DNA from: Pricia antarctica
Lineage (GTDB): Bacteria > Bacteroidota > Bacteroidia > Flavobacteriales > Flavobacteriaceae
Direction of reading: 5' to 3'
DNA: 55,599 nt
NCBI GenBank assembly: GCA_011050085.1
Contig: DRGL01000025.1
Coordinates: 1-55,599, forward strand
Shown piece by piece: positions 16,650 through 24,422 of this stretch. The notes beneath the pieces are model-generated. The model was not told the DNA's origin, ran no database searches, and saw only the letters and a list, made by a program, of their open reading frames with translations. Made by a program: the position numbers and the translations under genes. How positions within the stretch are numbered: position 1 is the stretch's first letter; every line of letters starts with the position of its first letter.

Positions 16650-17648
16650 ATGAACGTTTGGCTTTGGGTAGTAGTATTGGGATTGGCAGCTTGGGCTGCC
16701 CATTGGGGTGCGGACCAACTCTTGACGCCTTTAAAGATGCTCCGTAAGCAATGGGGGCTTACAGCTTCTGCAGGAGCAGCTTTCCTTGCCATTGTGACCG
16801 CCAGCCCCGAGGTAGCTGTAAACGTTACCAGTGCAGCCCGGGGAGTATCGGAAATTGGTCTGGGCAACCTTTTGGGTTCCAATATAATTTCCATTCCGTT
16901 GATGGTTAGCATAGCCTATTTCGCTTCCAGAAAGCAATTTAAAAATAATAAGGAACACCAAAAACATCTGGATGCCAACCTACTGGCTCTGAACAAACGT
17001 TCTGTTTCGGTATTGTCCATCCCCTACCTGGCAATCATTGCTTTGGTAGCTATACTAACCCTTCCCAAAGCCTGGCGTGGATTACAACCCATCGATGGCT
17101 ATATTATGCTGGCTGCCTATGCTGCTTTTTTAACGCATGCCATTATAAAAGGCAGGGAAAAGGGCGAAAAAGTAGAATGGGACAAAAAGAAAGTCTGGTT
17201 ATCCGTGGCCGGGGCCCTGGCCATAGCTGTGGGTGCTTTTTTTATTGTTAAGGCAACAGAAAATATTGTTTCGGCCCTGAATATTTCTGAAATCGTTGGG
17301 GGATTGTTCATCACGGGTATAATGACCACCGCGCCTGAAATATTTAAGACCTGGAGCGTGGTGAAAGGAGGCGAAGTAACGGCAGGCACCACTAGTGTTA
17401 TCGCAGATAATGCTGTTACGATGACGGTCGCCTTTTTCCCGTTGGCGCTGGTTACTACCCCTATCGAAGATTTCCAGTTGTTTTGGGTGAATCTTGCCTT
17501 CGTTGGACTGATGCCGCTTTTGTACTCCCTTTTTGTCCATCAAAGCAAGGAACTTCACGGTTTTAGCAGATGGCAGATATTCGCGTTCGATGCAGCCTAT
17601 ATCGTCTATCTATTGACAATGGTATTTTTTGTTCTAAAACTATTTTAA
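16650..17648 (+). CDS. Na+/Ca2+ exchanger-family membrane protein
   Basis: 332 residues with about ten helices in two inverted repeats. The paired alpha-repeat motifs are VTASPEVAVNVTSAARG (about residues 49-65) and TTAPEIFKTWSVVKGG (about 230-245), the Ca/cation-antiporter signature with its central acidic residue, preceded by GLTASAGAAFLAIV and ISEIVGGLFITG. It exchanges Na+ or H+ for Ca2+ or another divalent cation across the inner membrane. The start lies 2 bases after the lspA stop, and the P-type ATPase follows by 12 bases, so it belongs to the same metal operon. Confidence 0.88.
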   Translation: MNVWLWVVVLGLAAWAAHWGADQLLTPLKMLRKQWGLTASAGAAFLAIVTASPEVAVNVTSAARGVSEIGLGNLLGSNIISIPLMVSIAYFASRKQFKNNKEHQKHLDANLLALNKRSVSVLSIPYLAIIALVAILTLPKAWRGLQPIDGYIMLAAYAAFLTHAIIKGREKGEKVEWDKKKVWLSVAGALAIAVGAFFIVKATENIVSALNISEIVGGLFITGIMTTAPEIFKTWSVVKGGEVTAGTTSVIADNAVTMTVAFFPLALVTTPIEDFQLFWVNLAFVGLMPLLYSLFVHQSKELHGFSRWQIFAFDAAYIVYLLTMVFFVLKLF

Positions 17649-17660
17649 AATAAAACATAT

Positions 17661-19598
17661 ATGAAAAAGAAAAAACTAAATCTAAGAGACCTCAAGGATC
17701 CTTCAATTGAAAATAAGGTTTCATCACAACTGAGCATTAAGGAATACATCCCTTCCATATTCAGTTTTGTGATGTTGATAGCGGGAATTGCTATTGATTA
17801 CTTTGATGCCTTTCCGTTTTTTAAAGGTTGGGTACGAATCGCTTGGTATGCGGTAGCCTACATCCCCGTTGGTTTTCCTGTTATAAAAGAGGGATGGAAA
17901 AGTATCAGGGACGGTGATTTCTTTACCGAATTCTTCCTAATGTCTATCGCAACCTTAGGGGCGTTCGCCATTGGGGAATACCCGGAAGGTGTGGCCGTAA
18001 TGCTGTTTTACGCCGTGGGCGAACTTTTCCAAAACGCAGCTGTAAAACGAGCAAAGGGCAACATAAAGGCGCTTCTTGATGTACGTCCTAATGAGGCCGT
18101 GGTGTATCGGAACGGCGATTATGTTTCGGTCGATCCCGAGACCGTTGAAATTGGAGAAAAAATACAAGTGCGCGTAGGTGAAAAGTTCCCTTTAGATGGC
18201 CAATTGCTATCTAAAAAAGCATCGGTCAATACCGCAGCGATTACGGGGGAAAGCAAACCCGACACCATTGCCAAAGGAGACAAGGTTTTTGCCGGGAGCA
18301 TCAATCTAGAAGGTGTTGTAGAAGTGGAAACCACCAAGGAATTTAAGGATAGTTCCATTGCTCGAATTCTCGATATGGTGCAAAATGCCACAGCACGTAA
18401 ATCAAAGACCGAACTGTTTATAAGGAAATTTGCACGCATCTATACTCCTATCGTAGTTTTCTTAGCAGTATGCTTAACGTTTTTACCTTATTTTTTTGTG
18501 GACGGGTACGTATTTCAGGAGTGGTTATACCGGGCCTTGATTTTTCTGGTAATTTCTTGTCCCTGTGCATTGGTGATTTCCATTCCCCTGGGTTACTTCG
18601 GTGGGTTGGGTGCAGCATCCCGAAACGGTATTCTATTCAAGGGTGCATCCTTCTTGGATGCAATGACCCAAGTGAATACGGTAGTAATGGACAAAACAGG
18701 AACCGTTACTCACGGGGTATTCAAAATAAAGGAAATCAAACCCATAACATTAGAAAAGGCAACGTTTATGAAGTACCTGATGGCGATGGAAGAACAATCC
18801 ACACATCCCATTGCCAAGGCGATCTTGGAATATAAAGCGGACGGTTCTGATTATGAGGCCACCAATGTTTCAGAGGTTGCCGGAAAAGGATTGAAAGGGA
18901 TGGTCAACGGAAAAACAGTACTTGTAGGTAACAAAGCATTGATGACCTCAAACAGTATTGAAGTTCCTTCGGAAACAGATGGTATTGTAGAATCAATTGT
19001 TATGGTGTCTATTGACGGAAAATTTGAAGGTTATGTAACCATTGCAGATGAATTAAAGGATGATGCACACCAAGCCATTAAACAAATTCGAGATTCAGGA
19101 ATTTCCAGGATTATAATGCTATCAGGCGACAAGGACTCTATTACACAACAAGTTGCAAAAGAGTTAAATATCGATTGGGCAAAAGGTGGATTGTTGCCTG
19201 AAGACAAATTGAACGAAGTCGAAGAACTCAAAAAGCAATCCGGAACCAAAGTAGCATTTATAGGCGATGGTATTAACGATGCCCCGGTTTTGGCGATAAG
19301 TGATGTTGGCATTGCAATGGGTGGTTTGGGTAGTGATGTGGCCATCGAAACGGCGGATGTCATTATCCAGACCGACCAACCCTCTAAAATTGCAAGGGCA
19401 ATAAAAATAGGTCGGTCTACAAGACGCATCGTATGGCAGAATATTGGTCTGGCTTTCGGTGTAAAAATTATCTTTATGATTTTGGGCGCAATTGGTATGG
19501 CCACATTGTGGGAAGCAGTTTTTGCAGATGTTGGTGTCGCATTTCTGGCTATTCTCAATGCGGTAAGATTACAGAAAATGAAGTGGCAGGATTCTTAG
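17661..19598 (+). CDS. Heavy-metal P1B-type ATPase (Zn/Cd/Pb type)
   Basis: 645 residues. Actuator motif ITGES, metal-binding CPC (Cys300-Pro-Cys302) in TM6, phosphorylation motif DKTGT (Asp344), and GDGINDAP (from G535) are all present. There is no N-terminal CxxC domain: the first 40 residues are short and charged, unlike most ZntA/CadA proteins. The late helix NIGLAFGVKIIFMILG carries the Lys expected in Zn/Cd/Pb pumps (P1B-2). It exports metal from the cytosol, feeding the periplasm from which the RND system can expel it. Operon with lspA and the exchanger. Confidence 0.93.
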   Translation: MKKKKLNLRDLKDPSIENKVSSQLSIKEYIPSIFSFVMLIAGIAIDYFDAFPFFKGWVRIAWYAVAYIPVGFPVIKEGWKSIRDGDFFTEFFLMSIATLGAFAIGEYPEGVAVMLFYAVGELFQNAAVKRAKGNIKALLDVRPNEAVVYRNGDYVSVDPETVEIGEKIQVRVGEKFPLDGQLLSKKASVNTAAITGESKPDTIAKGDKVFAGSINLEGVVEVETTKEFKDSSIARILDMVQNATARKSKTELFIRKFARIYTPIVVFLAVCLTFLPYFFVDGYVFQEWLYRALIFLVISCPCALVISIPLGYFGGLGAASRNGILFKGASFLDAMTQVNTVVMDKTGTVTHGVFKIKEIKPITLEKATFMKYLMAMEEQSTHPIAKAILEYKADGSDYEATNVSEVAGKGLKGMVNGKTVLVGNKALMTSNSIEVPSETDGIVESIVMVSIDGKFEGYVTIADELKDDAHQAIKQIRDSGISRIIMLSGDKDSITQQVAKELNIDWAKGGLLPEDKLNEVEELKKQSGTKVAFIGDGINDAPVLAISDVGIAMGGLGSDVAIETADVIIQTDQPSKIARAIKIGRSTRRIVWQNIGLAFGVKIIFMILGAIGMATLWEAVFADVGVAFLAILNAVRLQKMKWQDS

Positions 19599-19679
19599 AA
19601 CGCTTATTACGGCCGAGCAAATAAAAGTAGTTTCAAATAAATTAAAGCTATCTTTATAAGTCAGAATAGGTCTTAATCA

Positions 19680-20165
19680 ATGATTCATATTTTCACAACA
19701 GGCGGCACAATCGAGGGACTGGACTATACAGATGATGGTGGTATTACTTCATCCAACGTAGGGATTGAAGATTTTTTGAATAAAGCCAATATCGATTTTG
19801 AATACACCATAGAAAATGTTTTTAAAAAAGACAGTCGTGTCGTAACAGATGATGACAGAAAGCTGTTGGTGCGCAAGATAAAGGAAACTAATGCGACTAA
19901 GATACTGATTACCCACGGCACTTTCACAATGGAAGATACCGCAAAATATATAGGAAAGCTCAACTTAAAAAAAACCATTGTTTTGGTTGGGGCTTTCATT
20001 TTGGGTTCATCTGCAGATACAGATGCACCCTTTAATTTGGGGTATGCAATTAGCTCATTACAGCTTCTAAAACCGGATGTTTATATTGCTATGAACGGAC
20101 AAATTTTTAATTGGGACAATGTTTCCAAGAATTTAGAAACCAACAAATTTGAGCGCAATGAGTAG
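19680..20165 (+). CDS. Asparaginase N-terminal-domain protein
   Basis: 161 residues, only the first domain of an L-asparaginase (usually about 330). TTGGTIEG (about 6-13) and the second catalytic stretch THGTFTMEDTA (about 81-91, normally THGTDTMEET) are present, so the catalytic Thr residues survive but the Asp in the second motif is Phe. The C-terminal domain is absent. Such short asparaginase-like proteins exist in Bacteroidota with unknown function, perhaps binding a small ligand. It is 8 bases upstream of the LuxR-type regulator, and the two are likely co-transcribed. Confidence 0.8.
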   Translation: MIHIFTTGGTIEGLDYTDDGGITSSNVGIEDFLNKANIDFEYTIENVFKKDSRVVTDDDRKLLVRKIKETNATKILITHGTFTMEDTAKYIGKLNLKKTIVLVGAFILGSSADTDAPFNLGYAISSLQLLKPDVYIAMNGQIFNWDNVSKNLETNKFERNE

Positions 20166-20173
20166 TAAAATAG

Positions 20174-21088
20174 ATGTTTGGTACTTCGATACATTGGACG
20201 ACTTTTTTCTATCTATTAATAGATACGTTCATAGTATTGCTTACACTCTACTTTTCCAGAAAGAAAACGCGTAGTAGTCTAAGGCGTTTTCTCTACCTCG
20301 GAATCCTGTTTGTTGCTTATAATGCTACCGGTGGTTTTTTGCCAATTGACGACTTTCCTGGTCCATTTATTTTACAGTATATTATCACGTATGGTGTTGC
20401 CATCGCCTTGTGTGTTTATATCGTTTATTATCTCTACAAAGAGTACGATATTGTCGTTTTAAAATTCAACTCATCCATAAGAAACCTTGCTATACTCGCA
20501 AGCGTGAGTTTTGTGGCACTATTTCTTATCCCTTATTTTCTGACAGATTCACTTAATTCTGCACGCTTTCTATTTACCATTCCTATATCTGCTGTCGCTT
20601 TTGTTTTTCTGTTTATTTTCTATCGTCGTATATCGAATCCCAGCAATCCAAATCCTTTCATAGTAAGACGAAACAAACTCTCAATGGTAAGTGTAGCAAG
20701 TATTGCCCTGTTACCTATTTGCACAGTCATCGGCGATTATCAATGGATAACATTTACCGTAATGAACTTGGCTTTCTTTGCCATAACCGCCATTGAAGCA
20801 GATAGGTATTTGTATTTTATAGAAAACAATAACCGAATGTATGAAGTCTTCGCGTTGAAGAAAAAACAACGTGATGAATCGGTAGAGCGTAAAATTATAT
20901 ATGAAGATTTGACCCGTAGAGAAATCGAAGTGGCTTTGTCAATTTTAAGTAATTTAAGCTACAGAAACATCGCCAAAGATTTATTCATTGCAGAAAGTAC
21001 CGTATCAAAACACGCATCAAATATCTTCAAAAAAACGGGCGTAAAGAATAGGCGTGAATTTTTGAAGCGATTTCGGAAGAAAAAGTAA
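20174..21088 (+). CDS. Membrane-bound LuxR-type transcriptional regulator
   Basis: 304 residues. About seven hydrophobic helices (residues 8-220) are followed by a cytoplasmic LuxR/GerE helix-turn-helix: LTRREIEVALSILSNLSYRN and then IAESTVSKHASNIFKKTG (about 240-300). It lacks receiver and kinase domains, so the membrane part is presumably the sensor (7TM-type). It may control the ICE or the metal genes. The stop is followed by a 275-base regulatory gap ahead of rteC. Confidence 0.82.
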   Translation: MFGTSIHWTTFFYLLIDTFIVLLTLYFSRKKTRSSLRRFLYLGILFVAYNATGGFLPIDDFPGPFILQYIITYGVAIALCVYIVYYLYKEYDIVVLKFNSSIRNLAILASVSFVALFLIPYFLTDSLNSARFLFTIPISAVAFVFLFIFYRRISNPSNPNPFIVRRNKLSMVSVASIALLPICTVIGDYQWITFTVMNLAFFAITAIEADRYLYFIENNNRMYEVFALKKKQRDESVERKIIYEDLTRREIEVALSILSNLSYRNIAKDLFIAESTVSKHASNIFKKTGVKNRREFLKRFRKKK

Positions 21089-21137
21089 GTAAATTGAGTT
21101 TATATAAAAGCCACTATTTGCAGTACCTAACAAATAA

Positions 21138-21177
21138 TCCGTAGAAAAATACGGACTATTCCGTAATTATATACGGC
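21138..21177. promoter_or_regulatory. Operator array of alternating TCCGTA/TACGGA half-sites upstream of rteC
   Basis: Two dyads in tandem: TCCGTA-N6-TACGGA (21138-21155) and TCCGTA-N6-TACGGC (21160-21177), with equivalent points 22 bases (two helical turns) apart. They lie about 190 bases before rteC in the gap after the LuxR-type gene. The rest of the 275-base gap (21089-21363) shows no gene. Related CCGTA/TACGG dyads occur before the excisionase-like gene, so one regulator could serve both. Confidence 0.6.
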
Positions 21178-21363
21178 ACGTTTTCCTTGTACAATTACAA
21201 AGTAAAGCTACTTTACACGTAGTTCCCTAAAATACAATAATGAGCCACAATTTTTATGTTCCGTGACTTTCATTTACATCATTTTGTAGGACTATGACAA
21301 CCACCAATAAATCGTATCAACTAAATCCCATTTCTATGGTTTACAACGTTAAAGTTCCTGCTT

Positions 21364-22200
21364 ATGAATTCGCAATTACAATCAAAAAAACTATTAAAGG
21401 ATCTGGATGAGTTTAAAATTCAGAATGGGAACATTTTAGAACAGGCATATCTTTCCATCAAAGCCTGTCGCAAACTATTGAGTTCTTACAAAAGGGAAAT
21501 CATTGACACTAAATTTCAGACGATACAAGATGAAATAAATTTCTTTAAAAAGGTAAAGCAGGTTCCTCTTATAAAGCTCATCTACTTTTCAGAAATACAT
21601 TCGTTTGAGATTCAACTTCCAAAGGGCGATAAGGATGCCCAACTAAAATCGATTAAAAAGAAAATCAGCAAAATAAATCGCTTCTTCCTGTACAATATCG
21701 ATTTTGGACGTTATATAAATTCCGGTGCTACCCATTTTGACAAGGAATATTACACCAGAGATTATCTCGAAACATTCCATATCACAACTTCCAAGTTTTA
21801 CTTTCAAGATCCAGAGTTTTGCACACCAAGGGATATGCTGCTTGGCAAATACAAGGCGTATGATTTGTTAGTGATTTATTTGGATGAAAAAAAGCATCGA
21901 ATTCGAAAAGGATTGAACGGCAAATTAAATGGTACTATATCATTTGAAAAGATACATTGGCCATTTTCAAATACGGATTATGTTGAACTCGTTTATGCGC
22001 TCTGCTCAAAAGGATTGGGTAAACAGGACAATCAAGCCATAATGCAGGTTTCTAAAAAAATGCAACAGCTATTCGATATTGAAACGAAAGATATCTACAA
22101 AACCTATCAGGACATCAAAAACAGAAAGAATAGTAGAACGCTATTTCTCGATGAGCTCTCTACATCGCTACTCATTGAAATGGACAAAAGCGAAGAATAA
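21364..22200 (+). CDS. rteC: RteC-family regulator of ICE excision
   Basis: 278 residues; the whole length matches the RteC family, for example LEQAYLSIKACRKLLSSY, VPLIKLIYFSEIHSFEIQ, FLYNIDFGRYINSGATHFDK and a C-terminal KIHWPFSNTDYVELVYALCS. In CTnDOT, RteC is a DNA-binding protein that activates the promoter of the excision genes. Here too an excisionase-like gene follows directly (22500). No rteA/rteB two-component pair and no tetQ are present; the LuxR-type membrane protein upstream may replace them. A hairpin terminator ends the gene. Confidence 0.93.
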   Translation: MNSQLQSKKLLKDLDEFKIQNGNILEQAYLSIKACRKLLSSYKREIIDTKFQTIQDEINFFKKVKQVPLIKLIYFSEIHSFEIQLPKGDKDAQLKSIKKKISKINRFFLYNIDFGRYINSGATHFDKEYYTRDYLETFHITTSKFYFQDPEFCTPRDMLLGKYKAYDLLVIYLDEKKHRIRKGLNGKLNGTISFEKIHWPFSNTDYVELVYALCSKGLGKQDNQAIMQVSKKMQQLFDIETKDIYKTYQDIKNRKNSRTLFLDELSTSLLIEMDKSEE

Positions 22201-22220
22201 CAAGCTATTTTACTGTTAAC

Positions 22221-22254
22221 AAAAGACCGTACTACGGTTGACCTACGGTCTTTT
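22221..22254 (+). terminator. Hairpin terminator of rteC overlapping a CCGTA/TACGG dyad
   Basis: Perfect 11-base arms AAAAGACCGTA (22221-22231) and TACGGTCTTTT (22244-22254) around a 12-base loop, beginning 20 bases after the rteC stop. The 5' arm also forms the dyad GACCGTA-C-TACGGTT (22225-22239), so the site may double as a protein-binding site. Confidence 0.7.
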
Positions 22255-22362
22255 GATTTTGGAAGCCGTCTTCATATAATTTGATATGATTTAGCACACC
22301 GTTTCTAAATTAGAAGCACCAAAACACTACAAAACCCATCAAATTTCAAGATGTTAAATTTT

Positions 22363-22377
22363 GACCGTAGTACGGTC
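22363..22377. promoter_or_regulatory. Palindromic operator candidate upstream of the excisionase-like gene
   Basis: GACCGTA-G-TACGGTC is a perfect palindrome with 7-base arms, matching the dyad at 22225-22239. It is bracketed by two copies of ACCCATCAAATTT (22334-22346 and 22403-22415, 69 bases apart). Location and symmetry suit an RteC binding site, since in CTnDOT RteC binds an inverted repeat at the excision promoter; that it is RteC here is inference. Confidence 0.55.
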
Positions 22378-22499
22378 GTACTGGGGAAGAAAACTCAATA
22401 ATACCCATCAAATTTGTAGAACGAAAGTCAAATCAGGTCAGGGACTATCATTTAAAATCATAAACACAGATAGTCCCTTTCTTTTAAAACCGTTCTATT

Positions 22500-22784
22500 A
22501 TGCCGACAAGTATCATTACCACAGACGACCTTCGGGAATTCAAAATGGAATTGCTCGATGACATTAAACAATTATTGACCAGACAAGCCAGCGGCAAACT
22601 CAAAAAATATCTCAAATCTTCTGAGGTTATGGACTTGCTTCAAGTAAGCCCTGGCACTTTGCAAAACCTTCGAATCAATGGCACATTGCCATATACAAAA
22701 GTGGGTGGCATTATCTATTACGATACCGAGGAAATTCAAAAAGTGATGGATGCTAACCGTGTGCACCACGGTCTAAATTCTTAA
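22500..22784 (+). CDS. Excisionase-like helix-turn-helix protein
   Basis: 94 residues. An N-terminal helical segment (about 1-35) precedes a MerR/HTH_17-type winged helix: KYLKSSEVMDLLQVSPGTLQ and LRINGTLPYTKVGGIIYYDT. This is the layout of the small Xis2c-like proteins of Bacteroidota ICEs, which bind att DNA to promote excision and also activate tra and mob genes. It is the first gene of an operon with the initiator-like and DnaC-like genes; the next start lies 3 bases downstream. Confidence 0.8.
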   Translation: MPTSIITTDDLREFKMELLDDIKQLLTRQASGKLKKYLKSSEVMDLLQVSPGTLQNLRINGTLPYTKVGGIIYYDTEEIQKVMDANRVHHGLNS

Positions 22785-22787
22785 GCG

Positions 22788-23540
22788 ATGAACTATATAA
22801 AGCTACTCAATGCGGCTTTTGAAAAGTTCTATTTTGATGACCGCCTAAATCCCACCCATATCAGTCTGTATATGGCGCTGTTCCAAGAATGGAACAGTTG
22901 CCGCTTTATGGATGAATTTTATGTAAACCGACGAGATTTAATGCGATGTGCCAAGATAGGTTCAAAATCCACATACCATAGATGTATTGTGGAACTGGAT
23001 TCTTGGCAATACCTCTCTTATTTTCCTTCCAACAATCCATACAAAGGCAGCAAAATCAAGATGGCCATTATTGGGACAAGTGATGAACCAGTTGTGGGAC
23101 AGTACAATCCCATATTAGAACAGCTTGCGGAACAGTACCATCCCAGAGGTGTACCGCTTGAGGGACACCACCATCCCAAAAATGGACAGGTTGTGAACCT
23201 ACACCGTCCCATAGATGGACAAGCATTGGTATCTGAAACAAACAATATCAAACAAGAAAACTATATAAAACAGCCAAAGGGCTGGCAGGCCGTTTTTATT
23301 TTTTTTGAAGAAAAAGGTTTTGATTCTGATGAAGCAAAAAAATTCTATGAGCATTACCAAACCAGAAATTGGCAAACTGGCGACGGAAAAGAAATTCGAG
23401 ATTGGCGAGCTGTGGCCATCAACTGGATGGACAGAACCGAAATATTCGACGAGGAAAACAAACCAAACAAAAAGCAACCGTCCCAAATCAAGGACAACTT
23501 GCGAACCACTAAAAACAAAGATTATGGACAACCCCTCTAA
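22788..23540 (+). CDS. Initiator-like/regulatory protein with four 11-residue repeats
   Basis: 250 residues. Residues 1-95 form a helical, probably winged-helix DNA-binding region (NPTHISLYMALFQEWNSC, RRDLMRCAKIGSKSTYHRCI), similar to DnaD/replication-initiator domains of mobile elements. Residues 103-146 are four imperfect 11-residue repeats with Pro at the sixth position (VGQYNPILEQL and so on). The C-terminal part (about 165-215) reads like a DnaD/DUF4373-type helicase-loading region (AVFIFFEEKGFDSDEAKKFY, IRDWRAVAINWM). With the overlapping DnaC-like gene it could start replication of the excised circle. The exact family is uncertain. Confidence 0.6.
   Translation: MNYIKLLNAAFEKFYFDDRLNPTHISLYMALFQEWNSCRFMDEFYVNRRDLMRCAKIGSKSTYHRCIVELDSWQYLSYFPSNNPYKGSKIKMAIIGTSDEPVVGQYNPILEQLAEQYHPRGVPLEGHHHPKNGQVVNLHRPIDGQALVSETNNIKQENYIKQPKGWQAVFIFFEEKGFDSDEAKKFYEHYQTRNWQTGDGKEIRDWRAVAINWMDRTEIFDEENKPNKKQPSQIKDNLRTTKNKDYGQPL
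23094..23225 (+). repeat. Four tandem 33-bp imperfect repeats inside the initiator-like gene
   Basis: Four 33-base units, each with a GGGACA-like block followed by AnNATCCCA (for example gggacagtacaatccca, ggaacagtaccatccca, gggacaccaccatccca). They encode the 11-residue repeats. Iteron-like spacing inside an initiator gene is a known origin arrangement, so the repeats may act as DNA sites as well as peptide. Confidence 0.6.
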
Positions 23541-24186
23541 AATAACCGAAGGTGGCGTGGAATATTCGCTCGGAAAATTTGATGGCAAAAGCGTCCTCTA
23601 CGATTTTCCAAAAATCTTGATTTACTTGAATGCCAAGGGCAAACTTTTGTTTGGAAAAAGATTCAGAATTTATGATGAGGACAAGGATATTCTGCTGAAG
23701 CTCTGTTCCTATTTCATCAAGGACAAGGATAACTGTGAGACTTATGGCATTGACATTGACAAAGGCATTCTACTTTCCGGACCAGTTGGCTGTGGCAAAA
23801 CCAGCTTAATGAAATTATTGCGCCATTTGGTTCCGTTGCAACGTCCTTATGAAATGATTCCCTGCCGAAATGTTACCTTCAGTTTTAACCATTTGGGTTT
23901 TAAAACCGTTGAAGAATATGGTAACACTAAATTTTACTGTTTTGATGATTTGGGCGTGGAACCTTCTGGCAGATTCTACGGAAAGGATTTGAACGTAATG
24001 GGCGAAGTACTTTTATCTCGATACGAGCTGTACTTACAAACCAAACACAAAATCAAGACCCACGCCACCACCAATCTCAACGCAGAAGAACTGGAAGAAC
24101 GTTATGGTAATCGTGTCCGTAGTCGAATGCGGGAACTTTTTAATTTGATTGCTTTTGATACTAAAGCTGGGGATAAGAGGAAGTGA
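23524..24186 (+). CDS. DnaC/IstB-like AAA+ ATPase
   Basis: 220 residues from ATG 23524, overlapping the end of the previous gene by 17 bases; a longer in-frame opening from 23305 lies inside the preceding gene and is rejected. Walker A GPVGCGKT (86-93), Walker B FYCFDD (137-142), sensor ATTN (181-184) and an Arg-finger-like RVRSRM (198-203) mark a DnaC/IstB helicase-loader-type ATPase. It probably loads helicase on the excised element. The C-terminus (RELFNLIAFDTKAGDKRK then stop) is repeated as a fragment at 26858-26932, meaning the original gene end was displaced by the mer cassette. Confidence 0.85.
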   Translation: MDNPSKITEGGVEYSLGKFDGKSVLYDFPKILIYLNAKGKLLFGKRFRIYDEDKDILLKLCSYFIKDKDNCETYGIDIDKGILLSGPVGCGKTSLMKLLRHLVPLQRPYEMIPCRNVTFSFNHLGFKTVEEYGNTKFYCFDDLGVEPSGRFYGKDLNVMGEVLLSRYELYLQTKHKIKTHATTNLNAEELEERYGNRVRSRMRELFNLIAFDTKAGDKRK

Positions 24187-24203
24187 ATTTATAGTATGGC
24201 TTT

Positions 24204-24413
24204 TTAACAACAATTTTTATTTTCTTGAATCGGCGGACAAGCCACAGTACCATAAGAACAGAATACACAACAATCCCCTTCTTTTGGTTTTAGTGTTTGT
24301 TTGCAATTATCACATTCATAAAAGAATTGACAGGCCGTGGTTGGCATTTCTTCTTCTGTTTTGTGGCCGCATTCAGGGCAGGTGATCGTAGATTTTAATA
24401 TTGTAGTTTCCAT
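24204..24413 (-). CDS. GDCCVxC-domain small zinc-ribbon-like protein
   Basis: 69 residues. TCPECGH and YECDNCKQTL form two CxxC knuckles, followed by GDCCVFCSYGTVACPPIQ, the signature of the GDCCVxC family, in which one Cys is selenocysteine in some species; here all are Cys. The C-terminus ends in NCC. Members are found with mercury-resistance genes, and this is the last gene of the mer operon, 9 bases after the flavoprotein gene. A thiol-rich cytosolic Hg(II) carrier or reductant is the natural inference. Confidence 0.85.
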   Translation of the reverse strand: METTILKSTITCPECGHKTEEEMPTTACQFFYECDNCKQTLKPKEGDCCVFCSYGTVACPPIQENKNCC

Positions 24414-24422
24414 AAATAATAG

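Noticed and set aside
21294-21410. 38-codon frame (MTTTNKSYQLNPISMVYN...) overlapping the rteC start
   Set aside because: It could be a leader peptide controlling rteC, but it has no attenuator-like stems and its last part is only the shifted frame of rteC. Evidence too weak to list.
23094-23225. 33-base repeats as a CRISPR array
   Set aside because: Units are directly tandem, without unique spacers, and lie within a coding frame.
24149-24385. 78-residue plus-strand frame after the DnaC-like gene
   Set aside because: It is the antisense of the clearly recognisable GDCCVxC gene.
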